Below are positions 1 to 11,950 of a stretch of 64,000 nucleotides of DNA, piece by piece. Made by a program: the position numbers and the translations under genes. The stretch lies in NCBI GenBank assembly GCA_036417435.1, contig CM070902.1, forward strand, positions 178,937,945-179,001,944, given 5' to 3'. Source of the stretch: Inia geoffrensis (lineage: Eukaryota > Chordata > Mammalia > Artiodactyla > Iniidae). Below the pieces are notes generated by a model. It ran no database searches. It had not been told where the DNA came from and was given only the letters and a program-made list of their open reading frames with translations. The stretch's first letter is position 1. Every line of letters begins with the position of its first letter.

Positions 1-2489
1 TAGACAGGAATTTGCTCTGCCAAGGGCTCGAATCCCAGCATGCTGATCCTAAAATGGTGCTGTGATAAGACGTGTGAATATGCTTCGGGACAGATTTTGC
101 CTCAAGATTACACTGCTGATCCTGGAGATAACTATTGCTTGGCTGTAAATCATTGAAGATAGATTGAAAAATGTTTGGAAGATCTTAAATCTTAAGCATT
201 TTCACAACTGAACAAAGCATTGTAGCAAAGATTAACCATAGAAGAGTTATTTCTAAAGTTGTTTTGTTCCTCATGGATGATAGTAGAATATTATTATTAT
301 TCAATTTATTAAAAAGAAAGTTGGTATAAAGATTTGAAGGAAATGGTTGGTCTGTAATTTGGTGGGGAGCTGAATGGACAGAGACATAAGGAATTACACT
401 GAAGATTAAAAAGTATACATATCTGTGCGTGATCAGGGACTTCTATTTCAAGTGGGATGTAAACAGTTTAGGTGGTAAATATTAATGCTTTAGGACTTTT
501 TAAATTTTAGACTATAAGTGGTGTGACTGTATTCCAGAAAGACTGTTTTCTAAGATTTCTAAGGAATGATATAAAGAGTTTGGGGAAAAAAAATCTCATG
601 CATATAATACTGAAATTTATATATTTAAAACCCCTTACTTATTGATGCCATGATTTTCAATCTTGAGTATTATCTAGCAAATAAATTTTAATGAAGAGCT
701 TATAATAATGTGGAAAGCTTATGTTATAATATTAAGTGAACCACACCTTCAAGATTTATTATTGCATATGTACAGTTATCACAGCTGTGTAAAGTTGACA
801 GAGAACTTCACTAAAATTTCAAAAAAAGAAGCAATTAAATGACTATATTAATGCAGCTTTATATTTGGGACACGGAAACATTCTTGGTTTGATTTTTAGT
901 TTTTGTATCTTACAAAATTTCTGTAAGTTCAGAATTCAGTAATATTAACGTCATGCATTGGAATTGGAAGTTTCTGTTTTGAGAGGCAAGTGTATCAGAA
1001 CTTCTTTTAAATTCCTGATGTTCCTAATGGCCTACGTTAGCTAATAGCTAAGGATCTTTTAGAGAAAACTGTGGACATTCTTTCATGACCTCTGAATTCC
1101 CAACCACATCATTCCCTTTACAGTTGTTTATCCCTGGCGGCAGGACTTCATGCTTCAAAATATGTCCTTCTTTCCTCTTAGGTGTTAGAAGCCCTCACTT
1201 CAACAGTTCTCTTCTCAGTTGTCCTGATGGTAGTGTTTTATATAAAATGTTATAACTAAAAACATAAATATATTATTATGTAAGGTGTATTCTCATGTTC
1301 AGACATTGTCAGGCAAAGCCAGTCTTGTACATGTCACTTTTCTTTCCTTTCCTCTTTTCTCCTTCCTTCCTAAACTTAAAAAAACCCTGTATATATGTAT
1401 GTATGTTTATATGTATGTGTTGTGTGTGTCGACTGAGTGGAGCTCATGTATTGGGTCAAAGTTTTAGACCTGTGAAGCCTCACCACCCTTTTCCCAGGTA
1501 GTTGCTCCGGAGACCGGACAGTCCATCGAAAGTGATACTCATTGACCTAGTTGTTGTGCAGATAAACAAGATTTTCCAAGTAGCTTTTAAAATACATGAC
1601 ATAGAAAATAGTCTTGCCAAGGTTTAAAAGCAAAAGATGAATATGTGAAGAGAAAAAAAAAAAGGTCATTCTATACTAAACACTAGGAGCTTGAAGGCCT
1701 CATTTCCTAATGTTTCTATTGATAGAAAAGAACACAAGAAGTATGTGTCCATGGGGTGGGGGATAAAGGGAAGATGATGGTGGCAGGGGGACATATGGCT
1801 GAAACGACTGGATCTTGGGTATTAAGGGTTCCTGAGAAGGGATCTTAGGCCACGTTTCAAAGTGGGAAATGATAGTGACCCTCAGACGCAGGAAGAGAGG
1901 GGGCTTTTACCCCGTTTCCTCCTTGGAACCCTGGGATGAACAGCCTGACACATCTGCTGACACATCTGTGGGAACATCAAATGATCAAAGGGAACTTGGT
2001 CTGTCTGCTCATGAGCTTCCTTGGTTCTTCTGTGCTCATCACTCACTCAGCCCTCCATCCCCAGTCATCCGTGTGGTCTGCAGACCCAGAGGAGCTTGAC
2101 CGCCACTTAGGGTCAACAAAGGCCATGGCAGACCTCAGACATCAACAGGAGCTTCCAAGGAAAAAAAGGACCTAATCAGGTGTCAGGTGGAATTGTTCCA
2201 TCTCATTGGGAGTTGGAGCAGAGCTGCAAAGGCTGCGGTGCCTCCCCGTTCCCCTCTCCCCCCATGTTGTGGTAGCAGGTAAGCCCATCTTCTTACACAC
2301 AGCCAGAACTGAGAAGCCATCCTGGGGCAAGTGACAAGAGGCAGCAACCCATGAATCTGACTGAGCTCAAGTCAGAAATGATTATTAAAATTTTGAATTT
2401 GTCTGCATTTATTTGGGAGTATCTAATTATTCTGCTATTAAGCAGAAATGGGAGCTCAAGATTATTTCACGAATTAATTTAGAAGATAC
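1..2489. other. unrecognised AT-rich DNA
   Basis: I see no repeat family, exon or RNA gene here that I can name. Small open frames around 1285-1500 and 1869-2175 overlap in different frames and show no conserved motif. A short (TATG)n-like patch lies at about 1388-1430. Low-complexity A runs occur at about 1650. Confidence 0.5.
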
Positions 2490-2795
2490 ATTTGATCGCC
2501 TGCTATGAATCAGTGATTTTTCTAGGCACTTGGGTACTGTAGTGGAAAAGAGAAACGGTCATAAACCAGCACCCATGGAGCTTTGATTCTAAGGTAGGAG
2601 GAGAAACATAGAAAATACGCAAATAAAAATAGAACATGTCAGGTGGTGTTAAGTGCTGTGGCAGATAAATAGGATAAGGGACGTAGCTTTATGTGGGTGC
2701 CATTTTAGACAGGCTGGGCAATGAAGGCTTTCTGTGGAGTTGGGATTTCAGCAGAGACCAGAGGGAAGTGAGGGGGCACCTTACATACAATTTCA
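2490..2795 (-). mobile_element. L2-type LINE fragment, antisense
   Basis: The order of phrases matches the reverse complement of the mammalian L2 3' region: 'ctaggcacttgggtact', then 'cccatggagctttgattcta', then 'gtgttaagtgctgtggc', then 'aatgaaggctttctgtgg'. It is heavily diverged and has no open frame, as expected for an element silent since early mammals. The family call is by recognition of the phrase order and not by alignment. Confidence 0.55.
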
Positions 2796-4206
2796 AAGAA
2801 ATGTTCTCAGTAAGGATACTATTGATTTAAAATTTGTAACATAATAAAGACATAGGATTTTAGGAGTTTGGTTACTTTGAAACAAAACAAGAATTTTGTT
2901 TAACTATAATTGTCAATTGCTAAACAACAACAACAAAAACCAAAAAGAAAAAATTATGGTTCATAAATTAGGTGTGGACAAGGCAACTAGAAAAGACTGG
3001 GAAAAAATGTGGAAGGACCCTACACTCGTATAGCTTAAAAAGTTTCTTACATTCTTATTCCAGCTAAAGGAAAATGAAACTAGAAAGAGCTGGTCATTCA
3101 GTTAGAAAACTGTACCTGAATAAGATCTTGGAGTATCAGCAAAAGATTTTGAATGAACGGACATTTATGTTTTAAGATGAAATACAATATTAAATGCATG
3201 CACATTATATATACCCACATTATATTTTTAACAAATTTACAAAATATTGGCCACATACATTAAGAGAACTTAACCCAGGCAGGGGAGAATGTGGGGTTTT
3301 AATATTTCTTATTAGTTTTACACACATATACCTCAGTAAAGAGCACAGTATGCTTTCTCTCTACTTAGCCATTCTGCTTTGATGCAAAGTTCCTGTGTGA
3401 GTTGATTTAGTGGTGAATAAAATGACTGGAAATAAATAATGACAAAACAACCAACACAATACACTATTTTTTTTTAATTTGATTTTTAAAAACAAAGTCT
3501 TTTGAGTACAAGAAAAAGATAAAAGATTAAACCAACAGGGCAAGGGGTGAATAATACCCTAAATCTGTGGAAGTGCGAGAGTTAAAACTTTAAATTTCTG
3601 AATTCTTTCTGAGACTGTTGGGCTATTATGTGTATGTACGTGGGAGTGAGATGGACTTGTAAATATGAACAACACATTGTACAGCCCACATATCTTTCTG
3701 TCATGCTTATGTCAAAGGGAAAAAAAGAAGTTGTAACACAAGAGGACAGAAGGTCTGCGTTCTCAGTGCTAATTATACAGGAATGAAGAGCCTTACTGGG
3801 TCAGACTATCAAGCCTGCATTTCTCCGCCAAAACAAGGTCATGGGAGGTGCTCCTGAAGCCCTGATTATTTTGTCTGAAATCAGTTTTCAAGCTTAAATA
3901 TATTCTAGTGTATTTCAGAAGTTATTCAAGACTTTTCTATTCAATAACCTCCTCAGAATGATTTCGTTCCCCTTCATATGTTCCTTTTTTAAACCACCTT
4001 TTATATTGCTTATTTACCTTAAATACCTTGTTTAACTTAGAGGCGCTTGATGTTTATGCAACAGGTCACTATTTATATGCATTATTTTTGCTTTTACAGA
4101 TTTTTGTCACTGTTTCTTGACCTTTACTAAATCTCTTTTTATATTAATCTCCCCCATCCTCTTGCTTTTCATTTCCCTTCTTGGCCTTTATAGAGTTTAC
4201 TTTAGG

Positions 4207-4208
<2 letters not shown>
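2796..4208. other. unrecognised AT-rich DNA
   Basis: No repeat or gene signature recognised. The CAA/A-rich run near 2930-2950 is low complexity. The 3194-3382 and 3361-3543 open frames overlap on opposite strands and look random. Confidence 0.45.
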
Positions 4209-4242
<34 letters not shown>

Positions 4243-4273
4243 CACGCGCACGCGTGTGTGTGTGTGTGTGTGT
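4209..4273. repeat. (GT)n microsatellite with a GC-rich core
   Basis: Alternating (GT)n runs flank a central 'gcgtgcacgcgcacgcg'. The whole tract alternates purine and pyrimidine, and the core is close to self-complementary. The open frames translating as CVCVC or THTHT across it are artefacts of the repeat. Confidence 0.95.
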
Positions 4274-5807
4274 ATTCATGGTAGAGAAAGCAGGAAACTA
4301 CATACAGAGCAGACTGGAATGCTAAACAAATGGAGGAGAAAATATATCCAACGTCAATTGCACATGAATAAGCGGTAAATAATGCCACTGAGATTTGTGG
4401 TATTATTTGTTGCACAGCATAATCTAGCATTGCATGGCTGATAGAGACGTATTACTGTTTAGAGAGAGAGTATTCTGCTAAATAAAATGCTTAAATACTG
4501 TACATAACAATCACTTCTGTCAGGTTTAAAGACCGTGGCTAAACGATATTCAAAGTGGATATCTGAATTACACTTTGTCATTAGGAATATTATTAAAAGC
4601 TGAGATAGAAATATATATTTGCTGAAATCACAGCCTTTGGAATAAGTTAAGTTCTGTCAGCCTCATTTTCCTTATGTATTTACCGAATATGTTTTCCATA
4701 AGGTCATTGCAAGAATTAATGTGTTATCATAATGTCTATTCCATATGAAATCAATCAATGTTATTCAAAAAGTTTACCAACTCACTAACCAAATAAATAT
4801 CTTAGGAATCCATCAGTTTTTACAATGAAAACACATTCTTGAGTGGAAAAAATCTGTATCATATGCAGTTCTTGAAATCTAGTAAAATAAATTTCAACCT
4901 AAAGAAAGAGATTTCTGTTATGATTTTTTTTTAATTCCAGATTTGCAGAGTATATAATGTTATAAACATGGAATCGTTTGGATCAAATACAATATGCTTG
5001 GTAACCAAATGTGTTTGCCTGAAAATATATTCAACCTAACATTAAAGGCAAACACAACAGCAGCTGGAGCATTTTAAAGACTAATCCACCAGACCTTTTC
5101 AAATATATCTTCTGAAACTCCCTATAATTATGGCTCTTTGTAACATGTCATTTTTCTGTTTTATTAGGAACACAACAGTAAGTTATACAATTTTTTTCTC
5201 TGAAACTCTTTTTAAAGCATGTTACTGTAGATTGAATGCAAAACAGAAGAAAAGACCCAACAATTTTCTAAAATAGAATATTGACATGTCAGTGTTTTTG
5301 TATATCAGAAACTAACACTTTCTTTTCAAAATAGAGTATTTTAATAGTACTATTTAAACACTATTTAGTATTTCCCTGCTCGATTTTCAAAAAGTCTTAT
5401 ATATGTTCAAACTAACTAAACTTTATATGCATCAATCTTTAGAAGAGTAACATGAAAAATGTTTAAATTTATGGCATCCATTTCAGAAATACAATCCAAA
5501 TTTCATAATACAAGAACATTTGCCCTTGGAATGTTTAATACTGAAAACCTAAAACAAAAAAGTGCACTTTTTAAAAAAAAAAGCCAAATTTCAGTTGACC
5601 TGTGATGGGAGAGAACAGAGCATGAGGTTCTCTTGTAGCAATTCTATTTTCATACATGGTTACCTTTAAATAGGCAAAAATATAGTAGTTAAAATAAAAT
5701 AAATAAGTAGCATGAAGATTTCTTTCTATGTTGCTTTTGTTTACATTGCATGAAATGTACTAACATACGAGGAAACCTGGGAATATTCTGAGGTGGTCAT
5801 CGTGTGA
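4274..5807. other. unrecognised AT-rich DNA
   Basis: No recognisable gene. A stretch at about 4650-4725 ('cagcctcattttccttatg' followed by 'ggtcattgcaagaattaatg') faintly resembles the 3' half of a MIR element on the plus strand, too diverged to call. Confidence 0.4.
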
Positions 5808-6278
5808 GGTTCCTGTTGTTACCGCTGTAACAAGTGGCCACAAATCTAGCGGCTTACAGTAACACATTTGTAATCTCACAGTTCTGGAGGTCGGACGCCA
5901 AAAATGGGTCTTATGCGCTAAAGTTACGTTGTTAGAAGGACTGCCTTCCTTCTGGTGTTCCAAGGGAGCATCATTTCCCTGCCTCCTCTGGCCTCCATGC
6001 AACCTGCGTTCCTAGGCTCGTGACCTCACCCTCCGCCCTCAAAGCAGCAGCTCAGCATCCCGCAGTCTTTCTCTCTGACTCTGCACCCTCCTCTGATCCT
6101 GATTCTACTGTCCCCCACTTGTAGGTATGCTTGTGAATACCTGGGCCCACCTGGATATGCAGGATAATCCTCCCACCTCAAGTGCTTTTACTGAACCATG
6201 TCTGCAAAGTCCTGTGGGTTCTAAGTATTAGGAAGCATCTGAGAATTTAGGGAACATTATTCAGCCTAGCCCAATATG
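5808..6278 (-). mobile_element. MaLR LTR, MLT1/MST type, antisense
   Basis: The reverse complement shows the typical 3' half of this solo LTR. On the plus strand it reads 'gctgtaacaagtggccaca', then 'tctcacagttctggaggtc', then a block comparable to the 'cttccttctgg' segment. It ends near 'aacattattcagcctagccc', matching the LTR start ('gaattgtgtcccc' region) in degraded form. MaLR LTRs are non-autonomous ERVL relatives. The 80-residue minus-strand open frame here (5760-6002) is only LTR sequence. Confidence 0.7.
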
Positions 6279-6650
6279 CTTGATGTTTCTGAAACACCTA
6301 GATACGTAGGGCCTTTATCAAATAACATGACTGTATTTTAAAACTCAGAACATCAAAATAAACATGACTAGTCTTTTAGATTTTTCAGAAGTTCCCAAGT
6401 GGTAGGGTGATTTTTTTAAACTTAATAATCATGAAGCCTGTAACGTTCCCATTCTTTCCTAAGAGAAACTCCTCATTCGACTGAGCAGAGCTCAGAGCTG
6501 TTGCCGGGAAATCACCCTAAGGCAATCGATCTATTAGAAGGACTGCAGCTCACAAGCTAACCTGACAAAATTCTCCCTCCAAATTGAAATGGTCTGGGAC
6601 AATATTATTAGGCAGCTTGTAATGACACGTGGAATTGAAACAGAGATAAA

Positions 6651-6834
6651 GTTGCCAGAAAAAACGTAAGACAGTCAACTAAATTTGAATTTCAGATAAA
6701 TAATACGTCATATTTCAGTATTGTGTGTCCTGAATATTGCTAAGGACATGGTCATACTAAAAAAATTGTGTGTTGCTTATCTGAAATTCAAATTTAATTA
6801 GGTGTCCTATATTTTATTTGCTAAATCTGACAAC
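6651..6834. mobile_element. palindromic MITE-like element, 184 bp
   Basis: The termini are inverted repeats, 'gttgccaga' on the left and 'tctgacaac' on the right. Inside, a perfect 19-bp inverted pair lies at 6681-6699 ('aaatttgaatttcagataa') and 6777-6795. Shorter paired blocks ('agtat'/'atact') sit further in. The layout is that of an internally deleted, non-autonomous DNA transposon with no coding capacity. I recall a mammalian palindromic repeat of this pattern but cannot name the family with confidence. Confidence 0.75.
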
Positions 6835-7479
6835 ACTACGGAGAGATGATAACTGCTCTTAAGCGGCCGTGACCCAGGTAAAGTAATAAGGAAATTGAAA
6901 ATTTAGAGGCAGCAGCAGCTGTAAGATCAAGTACGATTACAAACAGGAAGATGAATTGCAAAATACATAAAGACTAGAGCTCTTACACATCTTTCTGGAA
7001 AAGACAAATACTGCAGTAGCACTGACAACGGACCCAAGTACATACTTCATAGAAGTAGCTAATAAGCATGTGAAAATGTCAATTGTTTTGATGATTGAAG
7101 AAATGTCAACACAATGATCTTTATAACTAAGCTTTATAAGCAAAGTTAAAAAATATTGACAGTGCTCAAAGTTATCAAGAGCGGGAAAATTGAGACTCAC
7201 ACACTTTTTGTGAAAGTCTCAATTGGTATAATGATAATTTGCAGGAGTAAGTGGCGATATTAATATGAACACGAATCATTAAAATGCAGCATCATGATAT
7301 CATGAAATCTCCCTTTACTTTCCGTGGGGTGGTAATAGAAAGGTTTAAGCCCTTGAGCTAACTTTTTTGCGGGATGGCGTATCGCTGGCCATTAAGAAGA
7401 TGAAATCACAGCTCTAGCCCCTCACGGAATCCCTAAACAGGAAAGCGACTTCTTTCTGTACGGCTCACGTCCATGCTGG
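6835..7479. other. unrecognised DNA
   Basis: No repeat or exon recognised. A minus-strand open frame at 6937-7200 (87 residues) has no motif I know and no convincing splice borders. Confidence 0.4.
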
Positions 7480-7870
7480 TTTGAGTTTTCATTTCCGCTT
7501 CCCTAACCCAACCTCCTATCAGAGAGCTGCTCCCTAGTTTCCCTGGGACCACTTCTGCATCCTAAAGTCAGAATCATCCTTCCCGAATTATGAGTCTGAT
7601 CCTGGGAGAGTCGCCTCTTTCCCCTCCACCACCCTTGCTCTTGCCAGACCCTCTCACTGGCTTCCCCTGACTCCTAGGATGAAGACCAGAGATGAAGGGC
7701 CAAGTCCCTAGAGACACCCTGCAGTCCCCTGACCCGGCTCCAGACCTGACCTCTACTTGACTGGTGGCCATGCTCACCGGTCACACCCAGCCTCGCCTGG
7801 GCTTCCTCAGGATGCCCTGTCTGATCTCTGTGTCGAGGTCAAGGCCCCAGTCACAGGAGCATCCTCAGCG
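7480..7870 (+). mobile_element. L2-type LINE fragment, sense
   Basis: The pyrimidine-rich run 'ctctcactggcttcccctg' followed by 'ctaggatgaagaccag', then 'gggccaagtccctagagac' and 'gacccggctccagacctgac', follows the phrase order of the L2 region that usually reads 'tggcttcccattgc' then 'aggataaagtcc' then 'aaggccct'. Strongly diverged and not open. GC content is higher than in the flanks, as often seen in this L2 segment. Confidence 0.5.
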
Positions 7871-8119
7871 CTGCGGTGTACCTCTGCTGCCCAGCTAACC
7901 ACATGGACACATGACGTCTCCTGTGGTTATTTGATTCATGTCTCTCTAGCCCAAAAAGACTAACAGAATGAGTGCAAGAATCATGCATGATTTTCTCTCC
8001 ATTGTGGCAAAGCATCTCAAAAATGCTTGCTGAATAAGTGAAGAAAACATTGATTTTCTATGCTTGGAAATTGGCCGGGTAAACAGTATAAGTGGACATG
8101 AGGGAGTTTCCCTCTCACA

Positions 8120-8161
8120 TTTCTTCCTTCTTTCCTCCCTCCCTCCCTTCCGTCCTTCCTT
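8120..8161. repeat. (CCTT/CCCT)n polypyrimidine tract
   Basis: About 40 bp of C and T only apart from single G residues ('ttcctccctccctccc' then 'ttccgtccttccttg'). Low-complexity DNA. Confidence 0.8.
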
Positions 8162-8203
8162 GTTATTCTAGACCATATAGCCATCTGCTTTATTGGTGCA
8201 TTT

Positions 8204-8208
<5 letters not shown>

Positions 8209-8269
<61 letters not shown>
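8209..8269. repeat. (TA)n microsatellite
   Basis: About 60 bp of uninterrupted TA, followed by 'tgta' and a T run at about 8271-8286. A perfect (TA)n is self-complementary and can extrude a cruciform. The overlapping open frames on both strands (YIYIYI) are artefacts. Confidence 0.97.
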
Positions 8270-8273
<4 letters not shown>

Positions 8274-8289
8274 TTTTTTTTTTTTTACA

Positions 8290-9444
8290 CATATCCATTT
8301 TTTCCTCTCAAATTTCTAAAAGAGGCTTAAGTCTCCCCAAGTGACCAGTGACTGGAGAAGCAAGGTGCAGTGTCAGGCCAATATTACCTCTTATTAACCC
8401 AAAACTGTCACTGCTTTCATGATTGCACTGATCTTTCTAAGCCATTTTTACTCTGTTTTCCCACAACGGTTAAGCTATCCTTTTTCAGATTAATGAGCTG
8501 CACCAGATAAAGGAGATGGCAATGTGGCTACCGGGTGCTGAGTTTAAGCTGATTTGGGCAACACTGTAGTTTCAGAGTCTGTGTTCCCTCTGGGCTAAGA
8601 GGGTTCACAGATTCAGCGTAAATTAGCTGCATCAACCATACCTGGATTGTACTTGATTCAGGAACTGGTGCGACATAGCCTAATAGATTGATGGAATAAA
8701 TGCAAACACAGTTTTAAAGGAAAACAATTTATACATATGGTTCTTAGCTTGCTTGCTTTTCTTTAAAACTGCCTCTGAATATGAGACGGTAACTGTCATG
8801 TGTTTCTCTCACTGTATTCCCAAAGCAAACAATGACTAATTTAATTCACTAAGGTTGAGTCAACTGCAGAAAGTATAGTTTAGGGTCTTCACATTTTACT
8901 CTAAAGATAAAATAATTTAAAAGTACAATTAGATCTAGGAAAAAAATCTAATGTACTTTGCCGGGTGTAGCAATTACATATTAAATTCATTTAAGAGTTT
9001 TCAGTATTTATTCAATAAACTGAACATGATATGTTGCTTGGTCCCTGCCGCCAGACAGGCTCATCTGTACAGCGAGAATGACCCCCTGTGGCTGGACGTA
9101 TCAACAGCAGAATGCTCCCTTGTCGTTCTCTTCTTTGTCTTTTTTTGGGGAAGAAAAGCCATTATAAAATGCAGTTTATGTACAATTTACAGAAAAAATC
9201 TCTCACTTCTCGATATGGATTGGGTATTGTTAGCAAGAATAAAGAAAAAGATTTTAACGTTTATATCTTAATCTTTGCATGTCATGACAAACAGCAACAA
9301 CTCATTACGCTAGTGGGTGGGGATATTTAAGGAATGTCCCCTTAAAAATAGCTCATACCATTTCACTGTGTTTATAACCCAAGTGCATGTTTGTCTCCAG
9401 TGTTTCACTGGAGCCCAGCTTGGTGCTGAGTCATCCTGGCAGTT
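8290..9444. other. unrecognised DNA
   Basis: No repeat family recognised. The 106-residue plus-strand frame at 8951-9271 overlaps another plus-strand frame at 9088-9330 and lacks any motif. I read neither as a gene. Confidence 0.4.
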
Positions 9445-9560
9445 CTTTTAGCATCTCTATTTTACAATGTTAGGGACTGAAAGTCAGCAAGGGTTAAAGG
9501 AATTTTTCACGTCCTCTGGCTAGTAAAATGCCAGTTATAAGCTCAGCATTGATGTCTTTT
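9445..9560 (-). mobile_element. MIR SINE fragment, antisense
   Basis: Plus strand reads 'atctctattttacaatg', then 'gggactgaaagtcagcaagg', then 'ctctggctagtaaaatgcc'. This is the order of an antisense MIR ('attttacagatgaggaaactgaggc' ... 'cacagctagtaagtggc'). Old and diverged. Confidence 0.6.
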
Positions 9561-9835
9561 GGATTTAAAATATATTACTTTTCTCAGGAACCCTGCTTTA
9601 ATGAAATCAACTAGTCATTACAAACTCAGGCCTTGGAGATTTGGTCATCTGCAATATCTTTTCTATTTAAAACAGAACACAAGTGTTCTGCTACTAGACA
9701 GATGGGATATTGGATTAGTATCTTCTCCCCGTCCTACCTGTCTATTTAAATCTCCTTGACCTTCAAGGCTGCTCAACACATCCCCTGCTACCTTTATTCA
9801 TCGCAGACTTTATGAACCCTTGACCCTCTGAACAC

Positions 9836-10383
9836 TTTTTTTTTCTTTTTTACATCTTTATTGGAGTATAATTGCTTTACAATGGTGTGTTAGTTTCTGC
9901 TTTCTAACAAACTGAATCAGCTACACATATACATATATCCTCATATCCCCTCCCTCTTGTGTCTCCCTCCCACCCTCCCTACCCCACCCCTCTAGGTGGT
10001 CACAAAGCACCGAGCTGATCTCCATGTGCTATGTGGCTGCTTCCCACTAGCTAGCTATTTTACGTTTGGTAGCGCATATATGTCCTTCCCACTCTCTCAC
10101 TTCATCCCAGCCTACCCTTCCCCCTCCCCATATCCTCAAGTCCATTCTCTAGTAGGTCTGTGTCTTTATTCCTGTCTTACTCCTAGGTTCTTCATGACAT
10201 TTTTTTTCCCCTTAAATTCCATATATATGTGTTAGCATACGGTATTTGTCTTTCTCTTTCTGACTTACTTCACTCGGTATGACAGACTCTAGGTCTATCC
10301 ACCTCATTACAAATAGCTCAGTTTCGTTTCTTTTTATGGATGAGTAATATTCCATTGTATATATGTGCCACATCTTCTTGAAT
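9836..10383 (-). mobile_element. 5'-truncated LINE-1, 3' end, antisense
   Basis: Begins with a T-rich run (the L1 poly-A tail read from the other strand), then 'catctttattggagtataa', the conserved 3' end of cetartiodactyl L1. It continues through the 3' UTR ('ggtggtcacaaagcaccgag') into the last codons of ORF2 ('cattgtatatatgtgccaca' is ORF2 tail). It stops at 'cacatcttctt'. About 0.55 kb of a 6-7 kb element, so dead on arrival by 5' truncation. Confidence 0.95.
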
Positions 10384-10439
10384 TACTCTCTGTGCAGCTC
10401 ATTTGCCAGTAAGTCATTATGATGTGAAGCAATATCACA

Positions 10440-10600
10440 TTTTTCTTGAACCCACTTTAATGTTTCCTGTCATTTAAATTTCCACCTGTTTATCTTCCAG
10501 GTGAAACACCTTGAGGCTAAGAACCACACTGCCTGCTTTCCTGGCTCAAAACAACCATCTGTGCATAGTAGGTGCTTTGTTAATTTGATCCTAAATTATC
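10440..10600 (+). mobile_element. L2 3' end, sense
   Basis: 'acctgtttatcttccaggtg', 'cttgaggctaagaacc' and 'gcatagtaggtgctttgtta' match the L2 3' end ('tgtgagctccttgagggcag' then 'acatagtaggtgctcaataa'). Confidence 0.65.
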
Positions 10601-11702
10601 CAGAAAGGAGGGCTGAAAGAATTGTAATCCAGCTCTCCTATCTAACATTTATATGTTTAAAATACAAATTGTTGTTTATTCTGAGGGCATAATATCCTTA
10701 GAGCTCAAACGCACATTTACATTTCAAAATTATAACAAAGCAGGGTAAAACTTTTGTGTGTTTCTAGCCTATTCCAAATGCATTCAGTGTATTTTACCCA
10801 CATTTTATGCATGTTACAGAAAGAATACACGTGGAATTAAATGCATGGAGAAAATACCATCAAACACCATTCTTTATTGTTCCATGCTTTCTATCCCTGC
10901 GTTCTTTTCAATGTGGATGTAAGAAAACCCATATTTACTTTCTTTTCTCACGAATCCTGAGTGCTTATCTTGCATCAGGTGAACCAGATTCCTTTGGAAG
11001 TAAGTCAATATGTTTCCTCTGCCCTGCTGTGCTGAATCTGTCGCTGCCTCCGAGCTGAGCTAAGGGAGGGGGAACCAGAGCCAGAGGAGCAGAGGTGAAT
11101 GAAGGGCTGATGGGGTTGATGCCTCCGAAACGTAAACTATAAGCAAGCTCTGTCTTCTTCACATCCCGAGTTCCCTGTGTGTTCCAGGCTAGAACTGCAC
11201 CCTTTCTCCTCTAAAGCATGCATTTAAAATCCAGTCAATGGGCTATATTATCCAGATGTTGAAGATCTTGAAAGGTTCTTTGTGTATTTGTTTTAAAACA
11301 AAACGTATTTCTCTCAGATCACTCTCTGAGCGCAGACGAAGTGCCAGTCTGAATGGCTTGCAGAGCTAGACTGACTTCATAGTTGGTTAAATGTTCATTT
11401 TCACGACTGATATACCCTGTCCACAGTGCTGATAAGGCTTTTGAAAACATGATAGAACTACCACCAGCAACAAAAAATCATTGTAAAGAAAGAAGATAAT
11501 AGACGTGTTAGCTATGTGACTATCCCAATCAGCTCTCACGTTTTCTCTGAGCATCGTGATCTCTTGTCCTAGTTCACGAACGTGGAAACTGTAGTAAGGC
11601 AGTCCATAATGAGACTGGAAAAATAAATTCAGCCACATTCGGTGATTCACAGAATTCAGGGTTTCAACCTGCCCATCAAGGTCTTCACTGTCAGCTAAAT
11701 TT
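10601..11702. other. unrecognised, presumably single-copy DNA
   Basis: No repeat recognised. On the minus strand, 11534-11608 lies between an acceptor-like 'tttttccag' and a donor-like 'gtgaga', with an open frame across it. I do not recognise the peptide and treat this as chance unless comparative data support it. Confidence 0.35.
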
Positions 11703-11720
11703 TACCCTAACCCTAACCCT
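11703..11720 (-). repeat. short interstitial telomere-like repeat
   Basis: Reads TA(CCCTAA)2CCCT, about three units of the vertebrate telomere repeat (TTAGGG on the minus strand). Too short to be a fusion remnant on its own. Small runs of this kind can arise by break repair or by chance. Confidence 0.85.
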
Positions 11721-11849
11721 TCCGCTAACATTCCAGGTAGTCTCATAGTTGATTTCGAAAAGCTTTCCCAGTAAGAAGCCTATAGCAATCGAAAGCATGA
11801 CCTTCTGAAGCCTCAGACTGAAGGCTGAAGGCTGCAGAGGGATGAGCAG

Positions 11850-11950
11850 GGCCGTGAGGCTGGGCACGCACGGGCGGATCCCTGGGGGACAGTGCGGGGG
11901 GTGGGGGCAGGACGGGGCCGCCTTGGCTGTGACGTTGATCATGGAAGCTG
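11850..11950. promoter_or_regulatory. GC/CpG-rich patch with G-quadruplex motif
   Basis: Plus strand 11884-11917 has four G runs (5, 6, 5 and 4 G) separated by 7, 1 and 6 bases, which fits the G-quadruplex pattern. CpGs are locally frequent ('gcacgcacgggcgg', 'gacggggccgcc', 'gtgacgttg') compared with the surrounding DNA. Too short for a CpG island. A regulatory role is conjecture. Confidence 0.5.

Noticed and set aside
4181..4430. Frames with CVCVC or THTHTH
   Set aside because: Artefacts of the (GT)n tract.
8017..8319. Frames of 93 and 75 codons on both strands
   Set aside because: Both run through (TA)n and give YIYIYI artefacts.
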